From positions 310,001 through 374,000 of the forward strand of contig JADJSA010000017.1 of assembly GCA_016711925.1 (NCBI GenBank): a stretch of DNA of 64,000 nt, written 5' to 3'. Both the position numbers and the translations under genes were made by a program. This stretch comes from Candidatus Methylophosphatis haderslevensis (GTDB taxonomy: Bacteria; Pseudomonadota; Gammaproteobacteria; Burkholderiales; Rhodocyclaceae). This document shows positions 17,104 through 25,606 of this stretch, in pieces; the first letter of the stretch is position 1, and the number at the start of each line of letters is the position of its first letter. The notes under the pieces are model-generated. The model was not told where the DNA came from, did not search any database, and worked only from the letters and a program-made list of their open reading frames with translations.

Positions 17104-20100
17104 TCAGGCTTTCTCGATATTCACGGTAAACGCCTTGAACTCCGGCGTCTGCGTGTTGGCGTCGCCGACGAACGGCGTCAGCGTATTGGCGATGTAGCCT
17201 CTTTGCGCCACGCCCTTGAAGCCCCAATGGATCGGAATGCCGACCTGGAACACCTTCTTGCCGTCACAGGTGATGGTGCGGATGCGCTTGGTCACCACCG
17301 CCACGGTTTCGATCTTGCCGCGGTTGCTCGTCACCCGCACCTTGTCGCCGTTCCTGATGCCCTTGGCGGCCGCCAGTTCCTCGCCGATCTCGACGAACTG
17401 CTGCGGCTGCGCCACGGCATTGTCGTGAACGTGCTTGGTCCAGTAGTGGAAGTGCTCGGTCAGGCGATAGGTGGTGGCCGCGTAGGGAAACTTGTCCGGC
17501 TTGCCGAACTGCTCCATGTCGCCCTTGAACACGCGCGCCGCCGGGTTGGCGAAGGCCTTCGCGTTCTTCGGATTGAGCGGATTGGTGGCGAGCGGCGACT
17601 CGAACGGTTCGTAGTGCTCGGGCAGGGGGCCATCGACCATGCCGCTGGGCACGAACAGCTTGGCCACGCCTTCCGCGGTCATGATGAAGGGGCCGACACC
17701 CTCTTCGGGCTTGGCGTCCGGCCGCATGTCGGGAATGTCCGAGCCGGCCCACTTTTCGCCGGTCCACGCCACCAGCTTGCGCTTGGCGTTCCACGGCTTG
17801 CCGGCCGGATCGGCCGAGGCGCGGTTGTACAGGATGCGCCGGTTGGCCGGCCAGGCCCACGCCCAGTTGAGCGTCTGGCCGATGCCGAACGGATCGGCGT
17901 TGTCGCGCCGCGCCATCTGGTTGCCGGCCTGCGTCCAACTGCCCGAGTAGATCCAGCAGCCGCAGGAGGTCGAGCCGTCGTCGCGCAGCTGTGCGAAGCC
18001 CGCCACCTGCTCGCCGGCCTTGGCCAGCACCTTGGTCGGATCTTTCGGATCCGTCACGTCGGCCAGCGCCTTGCCGCTGAACTCCATTGCCAGCTCTTCC
18101 GGCGAGGGGAACTTCGGGTTGCGGTACGGCCAGGTCAGGTTGACGATCGGATCGGGGAATGCGCCCTGGTCTTTCTGGTACAGCGCCCGAACCCGCGTGA
18201 AGATCTCGGCCATGATTTCCGGATCGGCCTTGGCCTCGCCCGGCGGCTCGGCGCCCTTCCAGTGCCATTGCAGCCAGCGGCCGGAGTTGGTCAGCGAACC
18301 GTCCTCCTCGGCGAAGCAGGTCGATGGCAGGCGCAACACCTCGGTCTGGATCTCCTCGGGCTTGACGTCGTTGTACGGCCCGAAGTTCTGCCAGAACTCG
18401 GAGGTCTCGGTGGCCAGCGGATCGATGATGACGAGGAACTTGAGCTTGGACAGCGCGCCGACGATCTTCGCCTTGTTGGGGAACGAGGCCACCGGGTTGA
18501 AGCCTTGGCAGAGGTAACCGTTGATCTTGCCCTGGTGCATCATCTCGAAGGCCTGCAGCACGTCGTAGCCCTTGTCGAGCTTGGGCAGGTAATCGTAGGC
18601 CCACTGGTTTTCCGCGGTCGCCGCCTTGCCCCACCATGCCTTCTGGAAGCTGACGAAGAACTTCGGATAGTTCTGCCAGTAGCTCATCTGGTTCGGCCGC
18701 AACGGCTTGAGCGCGCGCTTGGCCAGGTAATCCTCGATCTTCTGCTCCGACTGGCCCGGCAGCGTCATGTAGCCGGGCAGCAGGTTGGAAAGCAGGCCCA
18801 GGTCGGTCAGGCCCTGGATGTTCGAGTGACCGCGCAGCGCATTCATGCCGCCGCCTGCAAGGCCGATGTTGCCCAGCAGAAGCTGCACCATCGCGCCGGT
18901 GCGGATCATCTGCGAGCCCTGCGAGTGCTGCGTCCACCCCAGCGCGTACATGATCGTCATCACGCGGTCCGGCCTGGAGGTCGTGGCGATCATCTCGCAC
19001 ACCTTGAGGAAGGCCGCCTTGGGCGTTCCGCAGATCGTCTCCACCATCTCCGGGGTGTAGCGCGAGTAATGGCGCTTGATGATCTGCATCACGCAGCGCT
19101 CGTGCTGCATGGTCTCATCGACCACCGCAAAGCCGTCCTTGTCCAGCTCGTAGGCCCAGTCCTTGTTGTCGTACTTGCGCTTGGCCTCGTCGTAGCCGCA
19201 GAAGATGCCGTCCTCGCACTTGTAGCTGGCATTCACCACGAACGAGGCGTTGGTGTAGGCCTTGACGTACTCGTGCTGGATCTTGTCGTTGGCGAGCAGG
19301 TAATTGATGATGCCGCCGAGGAAGGCGATGTCGGTGCCGACGCGGATCGGCGCGTAGTAGTCCGACATGGCGGCCGAGCGCGTGAAGCGCGGGTCCACCA
19401 CGACCAGCTTCGCCTTGTTGTGGTGCTTGGCTTCGGTCACCCACTTGAAGCCGCACGGATGCGCTTCAGCGGCGTTGCCGCCCATGATCAGAACCACATC
19501 GGCATTCTTGATGTCGGTCCAGTGATTCGTCATTGCACCGCGGCCGAACGTCGGGGCGAGACTCGCCACCGTGGGGCCGTGTCAAACGCGTGCCTGGTTG
19601 TCGAATACCAGCATCCCCATCGAACGGACCACCTTGTGCGTGATGTAGCCGGATTCGTTGGAAGAGGCAGAAGCGGCGAGGAACCCGGTGGTGAGCCAGC
19701 GATTGACGGTCAGCCCGTCGTCGGTCTTGGCCACGAAGTTCTTGTCGCGGTCGTCCTTCATCAGCTTGGCGATCTTGCCGAAGGCCTCGTCCCACGAGAT
19801 GCGCTTCCACTCCTTCGAGCCCGGCGCGCGGTACTCGGGATGCTTGAGGCGGTTCTCGCTGTGGATGAAACCCATCAGGCCGGCGCCCTTCGGGCACAGC
19901 GTGCCGCGATTGACCGGGTGATCGGGGTCGCCCTCGATGTGGATGATCTCGGCCTTCACGTTCTTGGACTTGTCGCCGAGGCTGTACATGATGATGCCGC
20001 AGCCTACCGAGCAATACGGGCAGGTGTTGCGGGTTTCGGTCGTTCGCGCGAGCTTGAAGTTGCGCGCTTCAGCCAGCGCCGGTTTCACACTGAAACCGAG

Positions 20101-20169
20101 CGCCGCGATGCTGGAGCCTCCAATGCCCGCCGAGCAGACCTTGAAGAACTGTCTGCGGTTCATGTCCAT
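17104..20169 (-). CDS. fdnG: formate dehydrogenase alpha subunit, selenocysteine-containing
   Basis: The catalytic subunit is about 1021 residues when the in-frame TGA at 19582-19584 is read as selenocysteine. It has a Tat signal (NRRQFFKVCSAG), an N-terminal [4Fe-4S] site (CPYCSVGC...LCPKG), Sec at about residue 196 in the context ARV-U-HGPTVASLAPTFGRG, and C-terminal bis-MGD domains. It oxidises formate to CO2 on the periplasmic face; the metal is Mo or W, and the adjacent tungstate transporter favours W. ATG 20169 has a GAGGAGGA ribosome binding site nine bases upstream. Ignoring Sec readthrough would split the gene into two false genes. Confidence 0.97.
19550..19584 (-). promoter_or_regulatory. 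Sec UGA codon and candidate SECIS hairpin
   Basis: The UGA occupies 19584-19582. About 14 bases downstream on the coding strand a short hairpin can be drawn (GGCGA / TCGCC with a GTC apical loop, 19567-19555). A hairpin with a small apical loop at this distance is what bacterial SelB recognises. The codon call is firm because the flanking protein sequence matches FdnG; the exact hairpin fold is less certain, since the same bases are constrained by coding. Confidence 0.7.
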
Positions 20170-20551
20170 CGCTTTGTCTTCCTCCTCGAAATGTGCTTTT
20201 TTTGTGCACTTGTATCAACGCGAATCGCTCGCCAGAGATCCCTCCCTATCCAAACTACAGAATAGTCGCTTTGTTCCGGCGAAGCGATAGGGACAAGCAG
20301 AATCGTCGAGAATTTCCGCAGAAAAATCAGGCTGTTGCGCTGCAGCAGCGGACAACGCCCACGGCCGGCCGGTATCCTCACCTCGCTTGCGGCTCCGCTC
20401 CAGCGCCCGAATCGCCGCTCCCACGGGATGGGGGCGCGGTCGCGCCGGTCCGAACGAACGCGCTTTGAAAGGCATCCACAGAAACCTTTCAAACGTTCCG
20501 GACCTTGCAGGAAAACGGCCAATTCCTTTCCGAGTTCGCCGGGCTTTCAAA

Positions 20552-20584
20552 GCCGCTCTACGAAGCCGCTCTACGAAGCCGCTC
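20552..20584 (+). repeat. 13-bp tandem repeat, 2.5 copies
   Basis: The unit GCCGCTCTACGAA occurs at 20552-20564 and 20565-20577, followed by a partial third copy. It is intergenic, with no evident function. Confidence 0.8.
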
Positions 20585-20632
20585 GCGACGGCCGGCGGCG
20601 TGACGGGATTTGTCAGTAGCCACCGCTGGAGC

Positions 20633-20643
20633 CCGCATGGATA
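20633..20643 (-). repeat. dispersed repeat copy (TATCCATGCGG family)
   Basis: The minus strand reads TATCCATGCGGGCTCCAGCG, matching the family consensus found in six other intergenic positions of the window. Confidence 0.7.
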
Positions 20644-20650
20644 CTGGTTT

Positions 20651-20836
20651 TCAGGAGTCGATTGTCAGGATGCCTCGACCGGTCGATGAGAAATGCCCGG
20701 CTTGGCGCGCGCCGGGCAGCCGCAGCAACTCGGACGTGAGCGGGTCGCGCCGCATCCACCAAACGCCCGCTGCCATCGCGACAAGCAACGCAAGCATCGG
20801 TGCGAGCAGCACGAAGACGAGCAGAGCGGAATTCAT
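20651..20836 (-). CDS. small single-pass membrane protein
   Basis: The predicted 61-residue product begins with one hydrophobic helix (LLVFVLLAPMLALLVAMAAGVWWM) followed by a short basic tail. Its ATG overlaps the stop of the methyltransferase remnant upstream (ATGA), so it was probably the downstream partner of that gene before its disruption. The family is unrecognised and the existence of the protein is plausible rather than certain. Confidence 0.45.
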   Translation of the reverse strand: MNSALLVFVLLAPMLALLVAMAAGVWWMRRDPLTSELLRLPGARQAGHFSSTGRGILTIDS

Positions 20837-21108
20837 CCTTGTGTCCCGAGATACGTCGTGCCACCCACCACGCGGGCGCGGCCCAGCGCCACGAGGGTAT
20901 CCACGATTTGCGCCAGGCGCCGCTTCCACGCGCCGCGGCCGCTGAAGTGCGCGGCGATGCCGTCGAGCGAGAGCGCGGTGGCAGATTGCGCGAGCACGGC
21001 GGTTAGCGCCGCCACCTGCGCCGGCAGGTGGGCCACCTGGCCAAAATTTGCTCCGCCGCGAATGATTCCAGGCGCGAATCCGGGGTCTCGAATTGGGGGC
21101 CAATCCAA
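20833..21108 (-). pseudogene. C-terminal remnant of a class I DNA methyltransferase
   Basis: From about 21060 down to the stop, the sequence reads HLPAQVAALTAVLAQSA, GIAAHFSGRGAWKRRLAQI and VDTLVALGRARVVGG, the winged-helix tail seen at the end of large SAM-dependent DNA methyltransferases of the YeeA/Eco57I-like type. Its N-terminal counterpart is at 23098-23300 on the same strand; everything between has been replaced by an unrelated restriction-modification cassette. The first ~25 codons (MDWPPIRDPGF...) are junction sequence. Family recognition is from memory of the conserved tail. Confidence 0.65.
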
Positions 21109-21114
21109 ACTTGG

Positions 21115-22098
21115 CTATTCGCCAAACCTGAATTTGCTCGCTGCGAGATACTCCTCAACGATCTCCATCGCAAGCCAACGGCGCCCCAAACGTTCGGCAA
21201 CTGCGCCGGCCGTGTTTGAACCCGCGAACGGGTCTAACACCAGGTCTCCTTCGTTTGTCAAAAGCCTAATGAAGAACTCGGGGAGCGCAGCAGGAAAGCG
21301 CGCGGGGTGAATCTTGAGCCCCGATTCCTTACAGCGCTTGGTATACGGATCGTTTGCAGAGTTGTTGCCGACAATCAGCATGTCGCTCGCGATGTGATCT
21401 TGAAAGACATTTGACGGAATCGACCCACCCGATTGAATCTTGTCAAATGACGAGGTGATGGCGTGCCCCGACGGGCGGACGGTCGCCTTAACACCCTTCT
21501 GTGCCAGCCGGACCATATCGGCACTGTAGGGACGCAAAACCCTCCGGTTGTCCGCTCTGGGCGCAGAGGTTTTGGCCAACCACCATACATGTTCGACTGA
21601 ATCCTTGATTCGAACCCGACGCACTGTAACCCACTCGGCGGGTACTGGCATCTTTGCCGGGTTATACCAATAGCACTCTTGCGCGAGATGGAATCGGAGT
21701 TCCTCCACGAGCGCAATCATCAGTTTGTAGTGATATAAGGATCGCGTCGGCGTTCCCGGATTCCAACTTCCTCCGATATTGAGGACGAAGCTTCCGTCAT
21801 CACTCAACACACGGTAAATCTCTCGCGCAAAAGGCAAAAACCACTTGACGTAGTCATTCTTACTAACGTTTCCGTACTCCTTCTTGAAGTGAAGCGCATA
21901 CGGGGGCGACGTAAACACGAGATTCACACTGTTGTCAGGGAGCGCCCTCAGTGTCTCAAGGGAATCTCCCAAATAGGCGGCGCCCGCCGAGGTTTGGTAG
22001 AACGCAGCAAGTCCTTCAATAAGGACCGATGGGTGTTCTAGCTCGGAAACAAAAAGCTCCGACTGAGGTGCCTTGATTGTTGTGCTCGTCTTGGGCAT
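21115..22098 (-). CDS. type II DNA methyltransferase (beta class)
   Basis: The 327-residue enzyme has motif IV TSPPY at residues 63-67 and the SAM-binding motif DPFAGSNT at about 289-296, so motif order is that of the beta class. The SPPY form and the segments NIGGSWNPGTPTRSLYHYKL and EWVTVRRVRIKDSVEHVWWLAK resemble N4-cytosine or N6-adenine enzymes of type II systems. The target sequence cannot be told. Codon use and GC are lower than in neighbours, a sign of transfer. It is divergent from an HTH gene and the endonuclease gene. Confidence 0.93.
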   Translation of the reverse strand: MPKTSTTIKAPQSELFVSELEHPSVLIEGLAAFYQTSAGAAYLGDSLETLRALPDNSVNLVFTSPPYALHFKKEYGNVSKNDYVKWFLPFAREIYRVLSDDGSFVLNIGGSWNPGTPTRSLYHYKLMIALVEELRFHLAQECYWYNPAKMPVPAEWVTVRRVRIKDSVEHVWWLAKTSAPRADNRRVLRPYSADMVRLAQKGVKATVRPSGHAITSSFDKIQSGGSIPSNVFQDHIASDMLIVGNNSANDPYTKRCKESGLKIHPARFPAALPEFFIRLLTNEGDLVLDPFAGSNTAGAVAERLGRRWLAMEIVEEYLAASKFRFGE

Positions 22099-22133
22099 AG
22101 GAAAAGCGGTTGGTACTATGTTGGACCTTGACC

Positions 22134-22164
22134 ATTATAACAAACAATACATTGACAACGTCAA
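22134..22164 (-). promoter_or_regulatory. methyltransferase promoter with overlapping operator-like palindrome
   Basis: On the minus strand a perfect -10 TATAAT lies at 22139-22134, about 36 bases before the methyltransferase ATG, with a possible -35 TTGACG at 22164-22159 (19-bp spacer). A palindrome TTGAC-AAC-GTCAA at 22152-22164 covers that -35. This is the arrangement expected for repression by a control protein, most simply the small HTH protein encoded divergently. The promoter elements are visible; the regulation is inferred. Confidence 0.55.
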
Positions 22165-22382
22165 CCAATAATTCGTTTGTCGAGCTTGACCCCTCCGACT
22201 GGATCACACAAGCGGACGCCGCACGACTTCGGCAAGTTTCCCGGCAGGCAATCGCGAGATTGGTTGCCAACGGCCGACTTCGCACGCTGAACATCGGTGG
22301 CCGGGCTTTCGTGAATCGCTCCGACGTCATAGCCTTCGAACCGAACCCGCCCGGACGCCCGCGCGCTTCAAACGATGTCTAG
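22152..22382 (+). CDS. small excisionase-type HTH protein of the R-M cassette
   Basis: The product of about 76 residues is a single MerR/excisionase-like winged helix (WITQADAARLRQVSRQAIAR, then GRLRTLNIGGRAFVNRSDVIAFEP). No ATG is in frame; TTG 22152 is the most reasonable start, with TTG 22128 or 22110 as alternatives. Its end overlaps the endonuclease start by eight bases. By position it is probably the control protein that delays endonuclease expression or represses the methyltransferase; this is inferred. Confidence 0.75.
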   Translation: MTTSTNNSFVELDPSDWITQADAARLRQVSRQAIARLVANGRLRTLNIGGRAFVNRSDVIAFEPNPPGRPRASNDV

Positions 22383-23127
22383 CGCGAGCCTTGCAACCAT
22401 TCGAGAGCTTCTGGCTGATTGCAGTACAGAGGAACGAGAAACGCTGTTTCGGGAGCTTCGTCAGCGCCACCAAATTCATGTCTTTGAAAGCGTCATAGGC
22501 GCACCGGCGGAAATGATTCTCGAAGCGGTCCATCGTGCTCCTGAACTCACCAGACGTATGCTTCGAGGGGTGATTGCCGATGCCGCATTCCGCACTTTTG
22601 TGGTTCCAACTGTTGAGCCCATTGGCTGGCAAGATGTAACTCCAGAAGGGAATTTCCCTTTCGACTATCTCCTGAAGAATGAGGTCGGCGCGGTATCCGT
22701 GCAGGTGAAGCTCCAAAGGAGCGAACGCGGCGCACCTGTAGTGCGGGACGGCCGGAGGTACGGCTTCGAAGACAGAGTCTTTATCACCGAAACTCAGAAG
22801 ACCAGAACCGGCTCAGACGGCAACGAGAAAACGCGTCCATATCGATTTGGGGAATTCGATATTCTCGCAGTGTCAATGCAGCCGTCGACCGGCAAGTGGG
22901 ACCGCTACATGTACACACTTGGACGCTGGTTGCTACCCGGGAAGCAACCGAGCGAAATGGCAACCTTTCAACCCGTCGCCATGCAGCCCAACGATTTTTG
23001 GACAGAAGACTTCGCGACGGCTGCCGCTTGGTTTCGCGAGAACGATGGCGGGAAAAGGATCGGTCTGGCGCCCAAAGTGAGATCGAAGCAACAGTCGCGA
23101 AACCGCACACCGCGTTCGAACACGTAG
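22375..23127 (+). CDS. type II restriction endonuclease (predicted)
   Basis: The 250-residue protein has no close family I can name, but it carries a PD-(D/E)xK-like core: FPFDYLL (Asp97) followed by SVQVKLQRS (Gln110-x-Lys112), and later RPYRFGEFDILAVSMQPSTG. Together with the divergent cognate methyltransferase this makes an endonuclease likely. The last ten or so codons read into the remnant of the disrupted gene (QSRNRTPRSNT), so the native C-terminus may be altered. It is translationally coupled to the HTH gene. Confidence 0.75.
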   Translation: MSSASLATIRELLADCSTEERETLFRELRQRHQIHVFESVIGAPAEMILEAVHRAPELTRRMLRGVIADAAFRTFVVPTVEPIGWQDVTPEGNFPFDYLLKNEVGAVSVQVKLQRSERGAPVVRDGRRYGFEDRVFITETQKTRTGSDGNEKTRPYRFGEFDILAVSMQPSTGKWDRYMYTLGRWLLPGKQPSEMATFQPVAMQPNDFWTEDFATAAAWFRENDGGKRIGLAPKVRSKQQSRNRTPRSNT

Positions 23128-23300
23128 GCGTTCTCGCGGGTGTCGTCGCGCGCCGGGTCGGGCTGCGGCAGGTCGAGCAGGCGGGCGAGTTCCGTGACGA
23201 ACAGTTGCGCGTTGGCAAGCTCGGAGCCGCTGGCGTGCTGCTAGCGGGCGACGAAGGCGTCGACCGCCGAAACGGCGCCGGATTCCGATGCGGCACTCAT
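23098..23300 (-). pseudogene. N-terminal remnant of a class I DNA methyltransferase
   Basis: From ATG 23300 the minus strand reads SGAVSAVDAFVAR, then a TAG at 23243-23241, then QHASGSELANAQLFVTELAR, LDLPQPDPARDDTRENAYVF, ERGVRF. This is the characteristic N-terminus of large class I DNA methyltransferases, where Trp is usual at the TAG position, so a TGG-to-TAG change is likely. Homology stops at about 23098, where the endonuclease gene on the other strand begins. Its C-terminal counterpart is at 20833-21108. Confidence 0.75.
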
Positions 23301-23571
23301 GCGGCGGCAATTGCATTCGGCATGGGACGCGAGTCTAGCAGATGGCCCGGCCCGCACGGGCGCAGCTTGCAATGAGTTTGCCTGCGCGGGGTATCGCGGA
23401 AGGCTTGTCCTGCCTTGCACCTGGGCATGCTTGCCCCGGGAGCCGCGCTGGGCGGTGCTTCTCGGGGTGCCAAGTCTGCGAGCCACTATCCATGCGGCCT
23501 GCAGGGCCGGCAGATTGCGGGAGGGTGGATTGCGCGGCATGCGCGCGCCGGTGCACGCCGGCCGCGGCCGA
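23301..23571. other. intergenic region with one dispersed repeat copy
   Basis: No gene was recognised in these 271 bases. A copy of the dispersed repeat (CTATCCATGCGGCCTGCAGG) begins at 23486. Confidence 0.5.
23486..23505 (+). repeat. dispersed repeat copy (TATCCATGCGG family)
   Basis: The sequence CTATCCATGCGGCCTGCAGG matches the family core and its GG-CNTCCAGGGC-like right half. Confidence 0.75.
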
Positions 23572-24780
23572 TCAGAAATTGTAGGGAATGTTGATGCCGA
23601 GCGTCACGTCGGGCGTGGACGATCCGAGGCCGAAGGCGACCGTGGGTTCGACGTACAGGCCCGGCGAGAGCAGGTAGGTCAGCCCGAGTTGCAACTGGTG
23701 CTGTTCGCGCGGCAGCCAGATGCCGGAATCGTTGCGGCCGTAATTGCGTCGGCTGCCGATGAGTTGCGCAGTGAATGCGACCGAGTCGTTGGCGGCAAAG
23801 GCGAAGCCGGCGTTGTAGGTGAGGTTGTGCTTTGCCAGGTTGCGATCCGGATCGTTGATGTCGGTGCGGATGCCGTACAGGTAGTTCATGCTGGCGAACA
23901 GGACCACCGGATCGAGGCTGCGGGTGAGCGAGGCGCCGGCACCGATGCCGGCATCGCCCGGCCCGGTCGGCGCGACTGCCGAGAGGCTCCAGATCAGCGC
24001 CGGCCGGCCGCTGTTCTCGCGCAAGGCAACGCCGAGCAGGCCCAGCGCGGCGTCGCCGACCTGGTTCGAGTGCGTGCTCGATCGCTCGGGCGCGTACAGC
24101 GTCGTGCGCTGAGTGCGATACGGAAGCGAGGCCGACAACTGCAGGTTGTCGCGCAGGCCGTGGCGGATCGACAGGCTGGCGGTGGCGGTCGACTGCTCGG
24201 TGCGCAGGGTCGGCAGGAAGGTCTTTTCCGCCCGCGCGTAGGAGAGGCCGAACTCCAGCGCGGATTGCCCCTGGCGCAACAGGAGCGCGCTGTCGCGCAG
24301 CGCAACCTCTTCGGCCGATCGTGCCGCCGGGCGCTCGCCCACCGCTTGCGGCGGTGCTGCGGCCGGTGCGCCGGCGGACGCGCCGCGTCCGGCTATCTGT
24401 GCCAGTTCGCTGCGCCTGAGCGGCGCGGCGGCGGAGGGAGCGCCGCTCAAGGCTGGCGTGGCGGCGGCGATGCGCAGCGGGCGGTCCTGGTTGAGCCACT
24501 GGATGAGGGCGATCTTGCTGAAGCGCCATTCCCGCCCGATGCGCCGGCCGGGCAGCGCGCCGTCGAGCGCGCTGCGTTCGACTTCGGCCGGGGCGACGCG
24601 AAGAAACTGCGCGGCTTCGTCGAGCGTGAACACCCGATCGAGATCCTGCGCCGGCAGCACATCGGCCTCGCCGCGGCTCGGCGGCGATTCGGCGGCGGCG
24701 GCGGCGAGGCCGAGGGTCGCGCAGAGAATAGCTGCGCTGGCGCGCAGGGCGAGGCGGATTGTCATGGGCAAGGGCTTCAT
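23572..24780 (-). CDS. outer-membrane beta-barrel with exported excisionase-like HTH domain
   Basis: The 402-residue protein has a signal peptide (about residues 1-30), then at residues 50-98 a segment that looks like an excisionase/MerR-type helix-turn-helix (FTLDEAAQFLRVAPAEVERS, ending WRFSKIALIQWLNQ), an Ala/Pro-rich linker, and from about residue 170 a beta-barrel of the phenol-degradation/transporter type (ALEFGLSYARAEKTFL, repeated amphipathic strands, final aromatic residue). A DNA-binding fold in an exported protein is odd; here it may bind protein. It overlaps the C39 peptidase gene by four bases. The barrel and peptidase pairing recalls FapF and FapD of the Fap amyloid system; that parallel is inferred. 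Confidence 0.75.
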   Translation of the reverse strand: MKPLPMTIRLALRASAAILCATLGLAAAAAESPPSRGEADVLPAQDLDRVFTLDEAAQFLRVAPAEVERSALDGALPGRRIGREWRFSKIALIQWLNQDRPLRIAAATPALSGAPSAAAPLRRSELAQIAGRGASAGAPAAAPPQAVGERPAARSAEEVALRDSALLLRQGQSALEFGLSYARAEKTFLPTLRTEQSTATASLSIRHGLRDNLQLSASLPYRTQRTTLYAPERSSTHSNQVGDAALGLLGVALRENSGRPALIWSLSAVAPTGPGDAGIGAGASLTRSLDPVVLFASMNYLYGIRTDINDPDRNLAKHNLTYNAGFAFAANDSVAFTAQLIGSRRNYGRNDSGIWLPREQHQLQLGLTYLLSPGLYVEPTVAFGLGSSTPDVTLGINIPYNF

Positions 24781-25601
24781 CGCGTTCTTCCGGTTTCACC
24801 AGGTTGGGTCGTTCTGCCGGTCTCGAGCAATCCGCGCACGCCCTGCACCTCGACGGCGGCGCTGCCCGCGTCGGCCGGCACGACTGGCGCCATGCTGTCG
24901 AGCCAGGTGCCGTCCGGCCGCTCGACGGCGAACAGCACGCCGCGCCCGTCTTCGCCGCTCCACATGTCGAGAAACCGGAACATCGGCATGCGCCAGTTGC
25001 CCTGCGACGGATCGGCGAGATAGACGCGGTCGCCGCGCACGCCTTTGAGCACGGCGAAGTGCTCGTAACCATGCGGGCGAATGAATACGATGACCGGCCG
25101 CGAAATCTGCCGCAACTGGTCGGCGCGAATGCGAAAGGCATGGGCGCGGTAGCCGCGCGCTTCGGCAAGGGTTTTCAGATCGAGCAGCGATAGGCCCTTG
25201 TTCTCGATGATGCGCTGCGCCTTTTCGTCGGCGTTGGCAAAGACGCGATCGAGAATCTCGTCTTCGCGAATCGGATCGCCGAAGCCGAAGTTGAGCAGCG
25301 TGGCGAACGCGGCGGCGCCGCAGGAGAAATCCCGCTGCTGCTTGACCACCGAGGCGTCGCGCCGCGCGCGATACGACGTGACGCCGGCCGTGATGCGGGA
25401 CGGTCCGATATCGACCGGGACATCGGCAGCCGATGCCACGCCGCCCGCGCACACCCACAGCATCGCGGTCGCGATCCTGACCGCCCAGCGGCGGCGGCAC
25501 GAAACGAGCGCCGCCCGATAGCGCGGGTCGCGCTGGGGCGGCGGCAAAGGCAAACGCTGCCGGCCCGCGGCTTTGCGTGCGAGGCCGGCGCGCGGCGACA
25601 A
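24777..25601 (-). CDS. exported C39-family cysteine peptidase
   Basis: Up to 274 residues are read from a TTG at 25601; the true start is uncertain because no ATG lies ahead of the hydrophobic export signal (TAMLWVCAGGVASAADVP). The peptidase domain has catalytic Cys94 in QRDFSCGAAAF, His181 in GYEHFAVLKG and Asp197 in LADPSQGNW, all present. C39 enzymes cut after double-glycine leaders. The gene begins five bases after a small protein carrying such a leader and overlaps the barrel gene, so the three form an operon. A periplasmic location differs from ABC-transporter-fused C39 domains but matches FapD. Confidence 0.85.
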   Translation of the reverse strand: MSPRAGLARKAAGRQRLPLPPPQRDPRYRAALVSCRRRWAVRIATAMLWVCAGGVASAADVPVDIGPSRITAGVTSYRARRDASVVKQQRDFSCGAAAFATLLNFGFGDPIREDEILDRVFANADEKAQRIIENKGLSLLDLKTLAEARGYRAHAFRIRADQLRQISRPVIVFIRPHGYEHFAVLKGVRGDRVYLADPSQGNWRMPMFRFLDMWSGEDGRGVLFAVERPDGTWLDSMAPVVPADAGSAAVEVQGVRGLLETGRTTQPGETGRTR

Positions 25602-25606
25602 GTCGA

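Larger units (their letters stand above)
20170..20650. other. intergenic region upstream of fdnG with short tandem repeat
   Basis: No gene was identified in these 481 bases. They should contain the fdn promoter reading leftwards; an AT-rich stretch lies at about 20205-20280, but no confident -35/-10 or FNR palindrome was seen. A 13-bp unit GCCGCTCTACGAA is repeated about 2.5 times at 20552-20584. A reverse copy of the dispersed TATCCATGCGG repeat is at 20633-20643. Confidence 0.5.

Noticed and set aside
17104..19569. Separate gene for the C-terminal part of formate dehydrogenase alpha
   Set aside because: The frame continues upstream through a TGA in the exact FdnG selenocysteine context, and selA, selB and tRNA-Sec are adjacent; it is one gene.
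16906..20265. Very long open frame (about 1119 codons) opposite the formate dehydrogenase genes
   Set aside because: It is antisense to fdnG and fdnH, has the Leu/Arg/His-rich composition of shadow frames in high-GC DNA and no homology.
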